Source of the DNA: Mariniblastus sp. | GTDB taxonomy: Bacteria; Planctomycetota; Planctomycetia; Pirellulales; Pirellulaceae | Direction: 5' to 3' | Length of the DNA stretch: 64,000 nucleotides | Assembly: GCA_022447605.1 (NCBI GenBank) | Contig: JAKVBG010000023.1 | Span: 1-64,000 of the forward strand | Shown: piece after piece, positions 26,483 to 36,193 of the stretch | How positions within the stretch are numbered: the stretch's first letter is position 1 | Layout of the letters: every line of letters begins with the position of its first letter | Translations under genes and position numbers: made by a program | The notes under the pieces: model-generated | Told to the model about the DNA's origin: nothing | The model's database searches: none | The model's input: only the letters and a program-made list of their open reading frames with translations

Positions 26483-27955
26483 TCACTCCGCAGCATTCGG
26501 CTGGTCAACCGACGCCTTGCCGGCTTTCCCGAGAAAACAACCGATTCCGGTAATCGCCAGGAACGCAGCAACCACCAGGTTGATCAAGGAAAGCAGTTGC
26601 CAATGCCAATAATCGGAAAACGGGACCCCCAGCGTCGCCACCATAAACAGAGAGGTCGCGGTCCAGGGAATCACGCTCTCGATCATGGTACCGGCATCCT
26701 CCAGAGATCGCGAAAGCACCTTCCGGGGAATTCCCAGTCGATCGTACTTGTTCTTGAAGGCATCTCCCACGATGAAACTCGTAGCATATTGGTTGGACGT
26801 CAGGGCATTGGTAATCCCGGTACAGACCAGCGTAGTCAGAATGGTCGTTCGGGCCGTGTGAACCAGGGAGAGCAGACGATTGACGACCGTCGGCATGGCA
26901 CGAATATGGTCCATCGCCCCGATAAAAACAAAGACCATGAACGCAGTGATAATCGCATCATTCAGCGCGTACAGCCCACCTCGATCAAGCAGGACGCTGA
27001 CTTGCGGGGGAACGTGCTCGACCCAGGTCACCATCGTCGCTGTGTTGAATCCCTGGTACATCGAAGCGACGACATCCGTAATCGAAAATGGCTGGACCAT
27101 CAGCGCCAGCAGGCAGGCCGCGATTACCGAGGCCGCCAGCACCGGCACCGTTGGCATTTTTCGCAGGGAACCAAATAGCACAATCGCAGGTGGCAATAGA
27201 AGTAACCAACTGAAATGGAAAATGGAACCAAGGCCGACCAGATATGGTTGCACTGTTTCCAGGTCGGCCTGTGTCGCCAAGGGTGGATCGACCCACCCCA
27301 TCACGAAATAGACCATTCCAGCCAGGAGGGCTGAGGGGAACGTGGTAATCATCATTGACTGAATATGCTCAAACAGGTCGACATCAGCGGCCAGGGCAGC
27401 CAGGTTCGTCGTGTCCGATAAAGGAGACATCTTGTCACCAAAATACGCCCCTCCGATGATGGCCCCGGCAGTAATCCCCAGGTTGGCCTGTAAAGCGGTG
27501 GCGATCCCCAGGATCACGACACCAATGGTTCCTACCGATCCCCAGGAGGTACCGGTCAATGTTGAAAAGATGACGGGTGCCAGGAAGGCAACCAGGTAAA
27601 GGTAGCTCGGGTCAATAATCTCCAGTCCCCAGGCAACCAGCATCGGAATTGTCCCACAGACAATCCAGCTGGCGATAATCAAACCGATACAGAAAAGGAT
27701 AAAGAACGCCGGCAAGGCCCGGGCCAACTTGTCGACAATCGAAGCCTGGATCGCCTTCCAGCCATACCCCAACAGGAACAGTTGACCTACCGTCAAGGCT
27801 GCCGCGAGAATGAAAATAATCTCCAAAGGGATCGCGGGCTCTCCCAGCCAGAGGGGCCTCAGGATCAAACCGTAGACGATCAATGCAGCCAGAACCAGAA
27901 TCGGAAACAGGGCCTGCAGAAACGGTGTTTCTGGTCGCTGATCGGTCACGTACAC
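26483..27955 (-). CDS. NhaC family Na+/H+ antiporter
   Basis: The protein is 490 aa with about 11-12 predicted membrane helices. Family features include APVIFSTLTGTSWGSVGTIG, GAIIGGAYFGDKMSPLSDTT and ITNALTSNQYATSFIVGDAF, typical of NhaC antiporters. It would expel Na+ in exchange for protons at the cytoplasmic membrane, plausible for a marine organism. The start is GTG 27955, preceded by GAGGGG; GTG 27949 is also in frame. Substrate may be another cation or an organic pair (malate/lactate type), since the family includes such members. Confidence 0.88.
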   Translation of the reverse strand: MYVTDQRPETPFLQALFPILVLAALIVYGLILRPLWLGEPAIPLEIIFILAAALTVGQLFLLGYGWKAIQASIVDKLARALPAFFILFCIGLIIASWIVCGTIPMLVAWGLEIIDPSYLYLVAFLAPVIFSTLTGTSWGSVGTIGVVILGIATALQANLGITAGAIIGGAYFGDKMSPLSDTTNLAALAADVDLFEHIQSMMITTFPSALLAGMVYFVMGWVDPPLATQADLETVQPYLVGLGSIFHFSWLLLLPPAIVLFGSLRKMPTVPVLAASVIAACLLALMVQPFSITDVVASMYQGFNTATMVTWVEHVPPQVSVLLDRGGLYALNDAIITAFMVFVFIGAMDHIRAMPTVVNRLLSLVHTARTTILTTLVCTGITNALTSNQYATSFIVGDAFKNKYDRLGIPRKVLSRSLEDAGTMIESVIPWTATSLFMVATLGVPFSDYWHWQLLSLINLVVAAFLAITGIGCFLGKAGKASVDQPNAAE

Positions 27956-28114
27956 CCCTCAGTTTCCCCGGAATCACCTGCCGACAACAAGGCAGGGCTG
28001 AATACTTCCACTTTAACAGATTGGCGGGCCTGAATGGGCAGCCGATCCAGGCAAACTGAAAAGGTCGCCCGCCCTCCCGGCGACTGGGAAATCAAGCCGT
28101 GCCGGATCGGGGCC

Positions 28115-31060
28115 TTACTTGATCTCAAATTCCTGTTGCATCGTCTGGTCACCCACCTTCAATTCGACGGTGTAATTGCCCGCGCGAGCGCTACTGCGAC
28201 CTCGCGACCGTCCCCCGCGACCGCCCCGAGATGACTGCCTTGGCTGTGGGAAATAGACCCGGTGCAGCCCGGCGTCCCGGGAATCTGACAGGTTGGCCAC
28301 TTCCTTCCCTGCCTTGTCTTTTACTATCAAGGAAAAATCGTCCTCATCGACCTGGTCGGGCAATTGATACCAAATCGCCACGCCGGTAGCGGGAGGCGGG
28401 GCGAGTCGTTTCCGGTCGCCCGCGAACATGCTTGAATTGGATCGCGCGACCCGCGTCCAGTCTCGCACCGGGTAAAGCTGCGGCTGATCCTGTTGCCCGG
28501 TGTCAAAATGCTGAAACGGGGCAACCCCATCCATCACATAAATACCGCGACCGTGGGTTCCAATGACCAGGTCACCATCGCGGGGATGAACCAACAGGTC
28601 CTGCACCGAAACACGGGGCAATCCCTGGTCCAAAGCGTGCCAACGCTTCCCCTTATCGAGGGACACGAAAACGCCAAACTCGGTACCCACGTACAGGGTC
28701 GTCGGGTTTTCCGGATCCTGCTTGATCACATTCACCGGTCCTTCCGGAAGATTGCTGGCGATGGCCTCCCAGGTTTGGCCCGCATCGGTCGTCTTAAAAA
28801 CGAAGGGCCGAAAATCATCTTCCCGGTAACCGGTGAACGAGGCATATGCAGTATCCTTGTCGTCCGTGGCAAATTCCACGCGACTGCACCACCAGTTGGG
28901 AGGGCGGAAAGGAAAGCGGTCGGTCAGATCCGTCCAGCTCTCGCCACCATCCAGGGTGATCTGGACCTTGCCGTCATCGGTCCCCACCAGCAAACGCTTC
29001 TTGTCCTTCCTCGATTCCGCAATCGTGGTGATGGTGCAGTGGGGGACGTTGCCAGCAATTCTCTCCGGGTCGGCGGTCGTCAGGTCCCCACTGATTTCCA
29101 GCCAGTCATCACCCCGGTTGAATGACTTGAACAACTTGTTGCCAGCAAAGTAGATGACCCGCGGGTCATGGGTCGACATCAGAATGGGTGAATTCCAGTT
29201 GTAGCGATGTGCGGCGCCCTCGGTCTGGGGCGGACGGATCGAACGACTGGCTCCCGTAGCCCGGTTCCTTCGGCCGATCGCCCCAAATTGTGATTCACTG
29301 AATACGATGTTCGAGTCTTCCGGGTCGACCTGAACATAGAAACCATCTCCTCCCCCTACGCGATACCACTCCTGTCGACCGACACTGCCACTCGATTTTG
29401 AGGGCCCTCCCCAGGATCCGTTATCCTGGAGCCCACCGTACACGTGGTACGGTTCCTGCATGTCAACACCGATCGCATAGAACTGGGCAAGCGGCAGATT
29501 ATAGACGTAATCCCAGGTCTTGGACTGGTCGTAACTGATATGAAAGCCACCGTCGTTTCCCAACATCATGTGGTTCGGGTTGTCCGGGTTGATCCACAGG
29601 GCATGATGGTCGACATGAACCGTCGGCGCACCATCGGATGAAAACGTCTTGCCACCGTCCGACGAGACGTAGACCGGCACACTCAGGACGTAAACCCGCT
29701 GATCATCGACCGGGTCGACACGGATCTGACCGTAATAGTAGGCCGGGTTGCCGCCCACCGGCTCACGGTTGACCTTGGTCCATGTGGCACCGGCATCCTC
29801 CGATCGGTAGATCTCGCCACCGATCGGCCGGCCCGGCGCCGTGGCAACTGTTTTTGCGGCGGTCAGTGTCGCACTAACCGCCTGGCCATCCTTCTCAACA
29901 ACCACAGTCACCTCGTCACCGTCACGGTGGTTCTTCAACGCCGATGCAATAAGTTCGACATTCTCGGTATAGATTCCTCCCACTGATACAATCTTGTTCC
30001 CGTCACGAATCCCGGCACGATAGGCGGCACTTCCCCGTTGAACTTCCTTGACGGCTGCCCCCACCTCAAACAATTCGACGCGGAAACCGAGCTTGGTATC
30101 GACAATCGAACCTTCATCCGCATCGTCTTGGGACGGATCCTCTTCCTGTCGGGGATTCTCAGGGTCTGCCGACTTCTCTTCCCCCGCCTCGTCCGTACTT
30201 CGGCGGGAGCGACTCCGGCGGGGAGCCGGGTTCTGATTGGAGACCGTGGCGTACATGATCTTGGAATTACCTGGAAAAATTGCCAGGCCAATTCGGCCGA
30301 TTTCACCCGACGGCAACCCACCGTCCAGACGGTTCCAGGTATCCCCCCCATCAGTCGACTTGTAGACCGCCGATCCCGGACCTGCCCCGTCGAAATCCCA
30401 TGCGCGGCGTAGCCGCTCGTAACTGGCCGCGAAAACGTGGTTCGGATTGGCCGGGTCAACCACGACATCTACCACACCGACCTGCGGTGAAATGTAGAGA
30501 ACCTTCTGCCAGGTTTCACCACCATCCTGTGTACGATACAGACCCCGTTCCTCGTTTCCCGAATACAACTTGCCGAGGGCGGCAACATAAACCACCTCGG
30601 AGTTGGTCGGATCAACCACGATCCGACCAATATGATGCGTCTCCTTCAAACCGGTGTTCGTCCATGACTTGCCCCCGTCGGTCGACTTGTAGACACCATC
30701 ACCCCACAGGGAACTCCGCTGATTATTGGCTTCACCCGTACCGACCCAGATCGTCTGTGGGTTCTGGGGATCGATGGCAATATCGCCAATGGAAATCGTT
30801 CCTTCATTCTCAAAGATACAATTCCAGGTTGTGCCGTTGTTGACGGTCTCCCATAAACCACCGGACGCGCTGGCCACCAGAATATGATGCGGGTTCTGAG
30901 GGTGGACTTCAATGTCGGTGACACGACCACCTGTCGCCGTCGGCCCAACTTCGCGCCACTGAAAATCCTTGAACCAGGAATCGTCGGCAGCCAAGGGAAG
31001 GCACAGGGTAAATATCAACATCAGGGCGACTGGGATTTCCCAGCTGTTTCGGTCGTTCAT
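28115..31060 (-). CDS. secreted BNR/WD40-like repeat protein with inserted PDZ domain
   Basis: The protein is 981 aa. A signal peptide (about 1-26) precedes BNR/Asp-box repeats such as GVYKSTDGGKSWTNTG, GLYRTQDGGETWQKVL and AVYKSTDGGDTWNRLD, forming sortilin/VPS10-like beta-propellers. An acidic low-complexity linker and a PDZ-like domain (about 320-410, GFRVELFEVGAAVKEVQRGS, GDEVTVVVEKDGQAV) are inserted between the propeller blocks. A C-terminal beta domain ends in QTMQQEFEIK. It is probably surface-exposed or periplasmic; BNR repeats occur in sialidases, but no sialidase catalytic set is visible, so enzyme function is not claimed. Confidence 0.82.
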   Translation of the reverse strand: MNDRNSWEIPVALMLIFTLCLPLAADDSWFKDFQWREVGPTATGGRVTDIEVHPQNPHHILVASASGGLWETVNNGTTWNCIFENEGTISIGDIAIDPQNPQTIWVGTGEANNQRSSLWGDGVYKSTDGGKSWTNTGLKETHHIGRIVVDPTNSEVVYVAALGKLYSGNEERGLYRTQDGGETWQKVLYISPQVGVVDVVVDPANPNHVFAASYERLRRAWDFDGAGPGSAVYKSTDGGDTWNRLDGGLPSGEIGRIGLAIFPGNSKIMYATVSNQNPAPRRSRSRRSTDEAGEEKSADPENPRQEEDPSQDDADEGSIVDTKLGFRVELFEVGAAVKEVQRGSAAYRAGIRDGNKIVSVGGIYTENVELIASALKNHRDGDEVTVVVEKDGQAVSATLTAAKTVATAPGRPIGGEIYRSEDAGATWTKVNREPVGGNPAYYYGQIRVDPVDDQRVYVLSVPVYVSSDGGKTFSSDGAPTVHVDHHALWINPDNPNHMMLGNDGGFHISYDQSKTWDYVYNLPLAQFYAIGVDMQEPYHVYGGLQDNGSWGGPSKSSGSVGRQEWYRVGGGDGFYVQVDPEDSNIVFSESQFGAIGRRNRATGASRSIRPPQTEGAAHRYNWNSPILMSTHDPRVIYFAGNKLFKSFNRGDDWLEISGDLTTADPERIAGNVPHCTITTIAESRKDKKRLLVGTDDGKVQITLDGGESWTDLTDRFPFRPPNWWCSRVEFATDDKDTAYASFTGYREDDFRPFVFKTTDAGQTWEAIASNLPEGPVNVIKQDPENPTTLYVGTEFGVFVSLDKGKRWHALDQGLPRVSVQDLLVHPRDGDLVIGTHGRGIYVMDGVAPFQHFDTGQQDQPQLYPVRDWTRVARSNSSMFAGDRKRLAPPPATGVAIWYQLPDQVDEDDFSLIVKDKAGKEVANLSDSRDAGLHRVYFPQPRQSSRGGRGGRSRGRSSARAGNYTVELKVGDQTMQQEFEIK

Positions 31061-31273
31061 GGTGCATGCTCAAAAGAAAAACATCTTCATGGCCGACCCT
31101 CGGAAGCGATGACCGGCATCTACCACGATCGTAGTTGAACTTCCGACCGATTGCCATTTCTGCCCGTACCGCCGGCGGCAAACAGCCAGAAATTGGCCAA
31201 AAAATTACCCGCCATTTTGCCATTGGCAAGTCCCAGGTTCCTTCCGGGCCGAGTGACCCGCTCAGCACCCGAT

Positions 31274-32482
31274 CTACGAGACCGGTCCGGTCGCTGAACG
31301 GATCGAACTGCTCTTGATACCGATCGCCATCAACCCAGACAGGACCAGGAAGCTGGCTACCACCAGGAAACCGGCCGACAGGTTGATGGACTGGACAGTG
31401 ATCTCGGCAATTCGCGGACCCATCGAGGCCACCGCCCAGGCCGCGCCCAGCATCAAGGCGGATCCCAGGCTGGTATGAAAGGGCATCATCCGTTGGCCCA
31501 GACTGATCGCCACCGGCGTCATGGCGGCAAACCCAATTCCCGCCAGGCAACAGACCGCGTAACCGAGCGCGCCGGGCGTCACCAGCGAAAAACAGGCAAC
31601 CACTGGGGCAAACAGGATCGGCACCACGACCATCGCCCATTTTTCATGGCCTGCCTTCAGCAGGGCACCGGCCGACAAACCGCCGATCGCTTGACCAACG
31701 ATCATCGTCGCATTGGCCCAACCAACCTTCGGCGCCGAGAAATCGGCAATCTCCTCAGTGGTCCAATCCGGATGTTGGCCGGCGACATGAAGTTCTGTCC
31801 ATCGCAGCAACAGGTAAATCAGCCCCATATTGACCATGAAACGGAAAACTGACGAAAGATAAAGGAAAGAAATCGAACGCCAATCGTAGTCCCTCAGAGA
31901 AACCGATTCGTGCTGCTGGACCTGACGCTTGTGGGAGATATTTCGAATCGAGAAATAGAGCAGCACCCCGACCACGATACCGGGAAGCAAAAGGTAGACA
32001 AGGTTTTGCAATGACCCGGAACCACTGGCCAGTCCAGGCCCCACTAACGATCCGGTAAACCAGCCCCCCATACCAAACACGAAAAACCAGCTGATCGCCC
32101 AACTTCGCCGATCACCGGCCAGCCGCCCAATCGTCGACACGGCAACCGGGTGATACATGCCCACCCCCATCATCCCCAGAGCATAAAGTGCAAATAACAG
32201 CGTAGGCGAACCGGCATAGCCGATCAGCGTCACCCCCAGCCCGCCCAGCAACACGCCGAGACTGGCAAAAATACGGGTGTTCAGGCGATCGCTAAGCCAG
32301 GCATACAGTGGTTGCGCAAGCCCGCTGAACAGGGCACCCGATCCCAGGAACAGCGCCGTCCACTGCGGCGTCAGCTGGAAACTCGTTTCCACTACGCCCA
32401 GCAGGGGAGGCACCAAAGCCGTGTAGGTATCCACGACATAGTGGCTGACCAGGATCAGCAACCCGGCTAACAACATCGCCAA
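31274..32482 (-). CDS. MFS transporter (fosmidomycin-resistance-like)
   Basis: The protein is about 402 aa with 12 predicted membrane helices. ALYALGMMGVGMYHPVAVST is typical of the Fsr-type branch, and AWLSDRLNTRIFASLGVLLG is the helix 2-3 MFS motif. It exports or imports a small molecule; substrate is not predictable. The start is uncertain. The listed TTG 32482 and the ATG 32476 lie inside a frame that stays open and protein-like upstream (DRFQQLTPLA) to a stop near 32540 without ATG, GTG or TTG. A rarer start such as ATT, or a sequencing error, is possible. Confidence 0.82.
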   Translation of the reverse strand: MAMLLAGLLILVSHYVVDTYTALVPPLLGVVETSFQLTPQWTALFLGSGALFSGLAQPLYAWLSDRLNTRIFASLGVLLGGLGVTLIGYAGSPTLLFALYALGMMGVGMYHPVAVSTIGRLAGDRRSWAISWFFVFGMGGWFTGSLVGPGLASGSGSLQNLVYLLLPGIVVGVLLYFSIRNISHKRQVQQHESVSLRDYDWRSISFLYLSSVFRFMVNMGLIYLLLRWTELHVAGQHPDWTTEEIADFSAPKVGWANATMIVGQAIGGLSAGALLKAGHEKWAMVVVPILFAPVVACFSLVTPGALGYAVCCLAGIGFAAMTPVAISLGQRMMPFHTSLGSALMLGAAWAVASMGPRIAEITVQSINLSAGFLVVASFLVLSGLMAIGIKSSSIRSATGPVS

Positions 32483-32962
32483 CGGGGTTAGCTGCTGGAA
32501 GCGATCCGCCTGGGTCGATAGGGTCGGGGTAGGAATGGCTCAATCCGCGTGGGAAACTGTCTCGCTCAAAGTTCACGGCTATCTGGCAAGTATTCATCTC
32601 AGGCTAATCTCTATTGGCCCCTATCGATAGCGGGTAGACCAGCCCAGCGGTTGCCGAGCAAGCCGAAAGGACCGTTTCCTGGCCAACGGCTCAACAACAA
32701 CCGACGATCTTCAATATGCAGAATAAAAGCTGACCGGCTAACACGTCGTCCAACCCGATGGAGGACATAAATTTGAAGAATTTGGGAGAATTTGCAGCCG
32801 GTAACGGGACGAACCCGTTTTGCATTGACAAGTCTTCCAATAAAGTCAGCCTGTTAAAAGATTTTTCCAATATTGAGAAACACTTTTCATGCAGAATCAG
32901 GTTCCATTACTGAACCCAACCAATAAGCAAACCAACAAGCAATTTTGAACGAGGAGTATTTG
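32483..32962. other. intergenic region, no gene seen
   Basis: These 480 bases separate the divergent MFS transporter gene and the RG-rich protein gene. The last 200 bases are A+T-rich and probably hold the promoter of the latter. A 12-bp near-perfect tandem repeat is at 32918-32941. No RNA gene was recognised. Confidence 0.5.
32918..32941. repeat. 12-bp near-perfect tandem repeat
   Basis: AACCAATAAGCA is followed directly by AACCAACAAGCA (11 of 12), just upstream of the ribosome binding site of the RG-rich protein gene. Confidence 0.75.
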
Positions 32963-33754
32963 ATGCAACTTAAATCAGCAGCCTTCTGTGTGGCCATCAT
33001 CGCGTTGATGGCGATTGGCTCAACACTCGAAGCCCAGGAGCGAAACCAGCGTCAAGGTCGCAGCAACCGCGGCGCCAGCCAGCAGAGAATGTCACGATCT
33101 GCGTTATTAAGAGCCGAAGTCGTTCGAGACGAACTTGAAATCAGCGAAGAACAGATGACCGAATTGAGCGAAATGGCCGGCCAGCGCCGAAGAGGTGGTG
33201 GAGAACGTGGCGGAGAACGTGGCGAGCGTGGCGGAGAACGTGGTGAGCGCGGCGGAGAACGTGGAACACAACGATCTTCGGCTGATCGAATTCAGGCCGA
33301 ACTGGATCTTTTAGGTGAAGTCCTCGAAGCAGATCAGATCGAGCGTCTGAATCAAATTTTTGTTCAGGTTGCGGGGGTCTCGGCACTGCAAGATCCTATG
33401 GTTGCTAAAAAGTTGGCTATCAGCGAAGAGCAGGTAGAAGAGATGCGACAAATGCGCGACGAGATGCGATCGGAGCTTCGCGAAATGGCTCGCGAAGGTG
33501 ACCGTGAATCGATGCGGGAGAAGTTCCAGGAGATGAACGAGGAATTGGGTGAAAAGCTGATGGGCATCCTGACCGATAGCCAGCAGGATGATCTCGATGA
33601 GATGAAAGGGAAACCTTTCGACATGCCCGAAGATGCCATGCCCCAGCGGCGCGGAAGGAGTCGAGGCCAAGGCGGTGAAGGCCGGGGCGGTGAAGGCCGG
33701 GGCGGTGAAGGCCGTGGAGGCCGTGGCGATGGAGGCCGAGGAGACGGTAACTAG
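32963..33754 (+). CDS. secreted RG-rich coiled-coil protein
   Basis: The protein is 263 aa. A signal peptide (MQLKSAAFCVAIIALMAIGS) is followed by two similar helical segments containing ISEEQ (ELEISEEQMTELSEMAGQ; KLAISEEQVEEMRQMRDEMR). Two Gly/Arg/Glu-rich low-complexity tracts are present: GGERGERGGERGE-type near residue 80 and GGEGRGGEGRGG at the C-terminus. The helical parts recall Spy/CpxP-like LTxxQ proteins that bind unfolded or metal-loaded partners in the periplasm, but this resemblance is weak. GAGGAG 6 bases before the ATG at 32963 decides the start. DNA encoding the repeats is itself tandemly repetitive. Confidence 0.72.
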   Translation: MQLKSAAFCVAIIALMAIGSTLEAQERNQRQGRSNRGASQQRMSRSALLRAEVVRDELEISEEQMTELSEMAGQRRRGGGERGGERGERGGERGERGGERGTQRSSADRIQAELDLLGEVLEADQIERLNQIFVQVAGVSALQDPMVAKKLAISEEQVEEMRQMRDEMRSELREMAREGDRESMREKFQEMNEELGEKLMGILTDSQQDDLDEMKGKPFDMPEDAMPQRRGRSRGQGGEGRGGEGRGGEGRGGRGDGGRGDGN

Positions 33755-33786
33755 TCACTGGCCCAACCAAACAGCAGGCAAAAAAA

Positions 33787-33823
33787 TTAGCGGTTGTCGA
33801 CCATAACGGCAACCGCTTTTTTT
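33787..33823. terminator. bidirectional intrinsic terminator
   Basis: AGCGGTTG (33789-33796) pairs with CAACCGCT (33810-33817), with an A-run before and a T-run after. It serves the convergent RG-rich protein and symporter-fusion genes. Confidence 0.85.
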
Positions 33824-33853
33824 CTGCGCTTCTCCCTGTGGCGGCTGTGCCGG

Positions 33854-36049
33854 TTATCGAATCCAGTGCAACACATCCCGGGCAATGCACCAACGGGGCT
33901 GGGCCTTCTTGATGCTTTGCCCAAGAATCCAGTAATCGTACAGGACCTGAAATGTGCCACTCGATTTCTTCAGGGTCAGCCAGTTCTGCAGGAAAAACTC
34001 GAACTTGAAATCGGTGGCCGTCACGTAATAGAGCGGTACTTTGACTTCGCCCTGCAGCGGGTTGGTAACCGAGAAGCGCGGCCTGCGGATCGTCCAGGCC
34101 GATCCGGATTCGGCACTGATCACCAGACCGTCGGTCTCCTGGTAAACCCGATCAAAGTAATCAACCGCCGATTCCACTTCGACAATCTCCACCGTTTCAG
34201 GCAGTACCTTGCAGGCGCAGCCGGCAAAATAACTCCCCTTGACCGCCGCCAGGCGAACATGAGGCTGGTCGAGAATGTCTTCGACACTTTCAAACATCCG
34301 TTTTTGATGGTCGGGAACCACGATGGCCAGGTTGACCATCAAGTACGGCTCCACGGCCGGCAACTTGGCAGCCAGGTCGACAGTCCCTTCAATCTCGGAC
34401 ATGGCCACATCGAAATGGTCTTCGGCAAGTTGCTGGTGCCACCTTTCTTTGTGGATCGGTACAAACTCGATATTGACTCCCAGATCATCCGCCAGGTAAT
34501 AGGCCAACTCGATATCGAATCCGATCAAGCGGGAATCCGAGTTGAAATAGCAGAACGGCATCCGGGTCGGATCGTATCCGATACGGATCGAACCGTACCT
34601 CTTGATCCGTTCGATCCGGCTCTCGCCTGGCTGAATCGGGTCCGGATTGGGCGACGACTCCTTCAGTATCACCGGCTTGACGACGGTCAGTGGACGGTAG
34701 GTCGGGAAAACCAGTTCCCGCTCATTGACCAGGTTCTCTTTGGAATAATTCTCCTTGAAGTTGTTCTCCAGGTAATACCTGATCCCGGCAATCGACAAAA
34801 CAACCAGCAGCAAAGCCAGGGGCAAGCCTACCAGTACCCGGCGCCAGCCGATGCGCGCCGTTCCATTCAGAAAACAGCTGACCAGCACGGAAAAAGCGAT
34901 CAGGTGCATGCACTTCATCAGGTCACTGAATCGCGCTGCCACCACACCGGAGGCGAGAAACAGGTTGAAAATATCGTTGGGCAATCGGGCTACTTCCAGC
35001 AACAACGGGATGGTGATGATCGGTTTTCCGAACGATCCGAGGAAACCGACTCCCAACAAGGCAGGGAACTGATCTGCCTGGATCGCGGTGCCATAGAACC
35101 AGGCGGCAAAGGGAATGAAAATCAACCCGACAATCCTGCCCACATCCGGAAATGGATAGGCCAACGGCACGAGGTAATCCGGTTCGTTGTTGCCATCCAG
35201 CTGCAATCCCTCCTCTTCCATCAGCTTGCGGACTGATTCAATGATCATCGGCAGGACCACAAACGTGTTACCGATGACAAAGGCCGCAATCATCGGGTCA
35301 CGGGATACACGCCAAACCGCCCCAAATTTTATCGGGGTAATCGACGAAACCAGCAGCGGCAGGACCACCAGGGAAACCAGCAGGGCCGAGACACAGAAGA
35401 CCAGCAGGTAACCCTGGATCAGATTGAATTGCTCGAAGTCGATCGTCCCGGCCGTGTAACCGACAATCCCGAACAGGCCCAATGGCGTCAGCCGAACGAC
35501 CAGCTTGTTCAAGCGGGAGAGGGCCTCGATGATCACATCCATCGGGGCCAGCAGACTCTGCTTGTTCGGAATTGACATCAAGGCAACCCCGACCCCCAGG
35601 GAAAAAACCACCGCGGCCGGAATCAGGTTTTCCGACAGGGAACGGAACGGGTTGGATGGCACGAACAGTTCCAACCAGTCCGGCTGCTCCGGCTGCTCCG
35701 TGAAACTGTTACTGAAAAAAGACCCCGTGTCCCAGTGCGGGAACGCTTGGGTCATCATGGCCAATATGGCCAATCCGACCCCCCACAGTAACAACAGTGT
35801 CAGGAAAGAGACTTTCAACAGGCGGGCTCCCTGGGACAGCGAGAGCCGGCCAACGTTGGCAATCAGGGAGAGAACCACGTAGGGGAGAATGGCCATTTGC
35901 AACAAGCCAACATAGATATCCCCAATCCACTTGACCCAACCGCCATACTCGCCAAAGAAAATCCCCCAGGCGATACCCGCCAGCAGGCCGATGACAATCC
36001 AGGTTGTCAGGCTTGTTCGGAATCGGGTTGGCGGCTTTTCTTGGGTCAT
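33854..36049 (-). CDS. dicarboxylate/amino-acid symporter (SDF/DAACS) fused to a solute-binding domain
   Basis: The protein is 731 aa. Residues about 10-440 are a sodium:dicarboxylate symporter-like membrane domain (TTWIVIGLLAGIAWGIFFGE; LVVRLTPLGLFGIVGYTAGT; FLGSFGKPIITIPLLLEVAR). Residues about 490-731 resemble a periplasmic amino-acid-binding protein of the SBP_bac_3 type (YGSIRIGYDPTRMPFCYFNS; IGFDIELAYYLADDLGVNIE; HFDVAMSEIEGTVDLAAKLP). Symporters of this family normally work without a binding protein, so the fusion is unusual; the domain may deliver substrate or sense it. The start ATG 36049 is preferred to an upstream TTG at 36091. Confidence 0.84.
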   Translation of the reverse strand: MTQEKPPTRFRTSLTTWIVIGLLAGIAWGIFFGEYGGWVKWIGDIYVGLLQMAILPYVVLSLIANVGRLSLSQGARLLKVSFLTLLLLWGVGLAILAMMTQAFPHWDTGSFFSNSFTEQPEQPDWLELFVPSNPFRSLSENLIPAAVVFSLGVGVALMSIPNKQSLLAPMDVIIEALSRLNKLVVRLTPLGLFGIVGYTAGTIDFEQFNLIQGYLLVFCVSALLVSLVVLPLLVSSITPIKFGAVWRVSRDPMIAAFVIGNTFVVLPMIIESVRKLMEEEGLQLDGNNEPDYLVPLAYPFPDVGRIVGLIFIPFAAWFYGTAIQADQFPALLGVGFLGSFGKPIITIPLLLEVARLPNDIFNLFLASGVVAARFSDLMKCMHLIAFSVLVSCFLNGTARIGWRRVLVGLPLALLLVVLSIAGIRYYLENNFKENYSKENLVNERELVFPTYRPLTVVKPVILKESSPNPDPIQPGESRIERIKRYGSIRIGYDPTRMPFCYFNSDSRLIGFDIELAYYLADDLGVNIEFVPIHKERWHQQLAEDHFDVAMSEIEGTVDLAAKLPAVEPYLMVNLAIVVPDHQKRMFESVEDILDQPHVRLAAVKGSYFAGCACKVLPETVEIVEVESAVDYFDRVYQETDGLVISAESGSAWTIRRPRFSVTNPLQGEVKVPLYYVTATDFKFEFFLQNWLTLKKSSGTFQVLYDYWILGQSIKKAQPRWCIARDVLHWIR

Positions 36050-36193
36050 TCTTGCTCGGCCGAAAAAACGGCTAGAGACAGTCACTTTCAACCGACGGTC
36101 GTTTCACCCAATATAAATAGGAAACGCCAGAATGACATACCCAACCTCCCAGGCGAAACGGCTCGAGGCCCGACCAGTTTTTCCCGTCCCGGT

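Noticed and set aside
26264..27178. 304-aa plus-strand ORF opposite the NhaC gene
   Set aside because: Antisense shadow of a membrane-protein gene; composition rich in Arg/Gln/His as expected for the complement.
33190..33270. CRISPR-like or intergenic satellite repeat
   Set aside because: The repetition is inside the RG-rich protein gene and encodes Gly-Glu-Arg repeats; no spacers.
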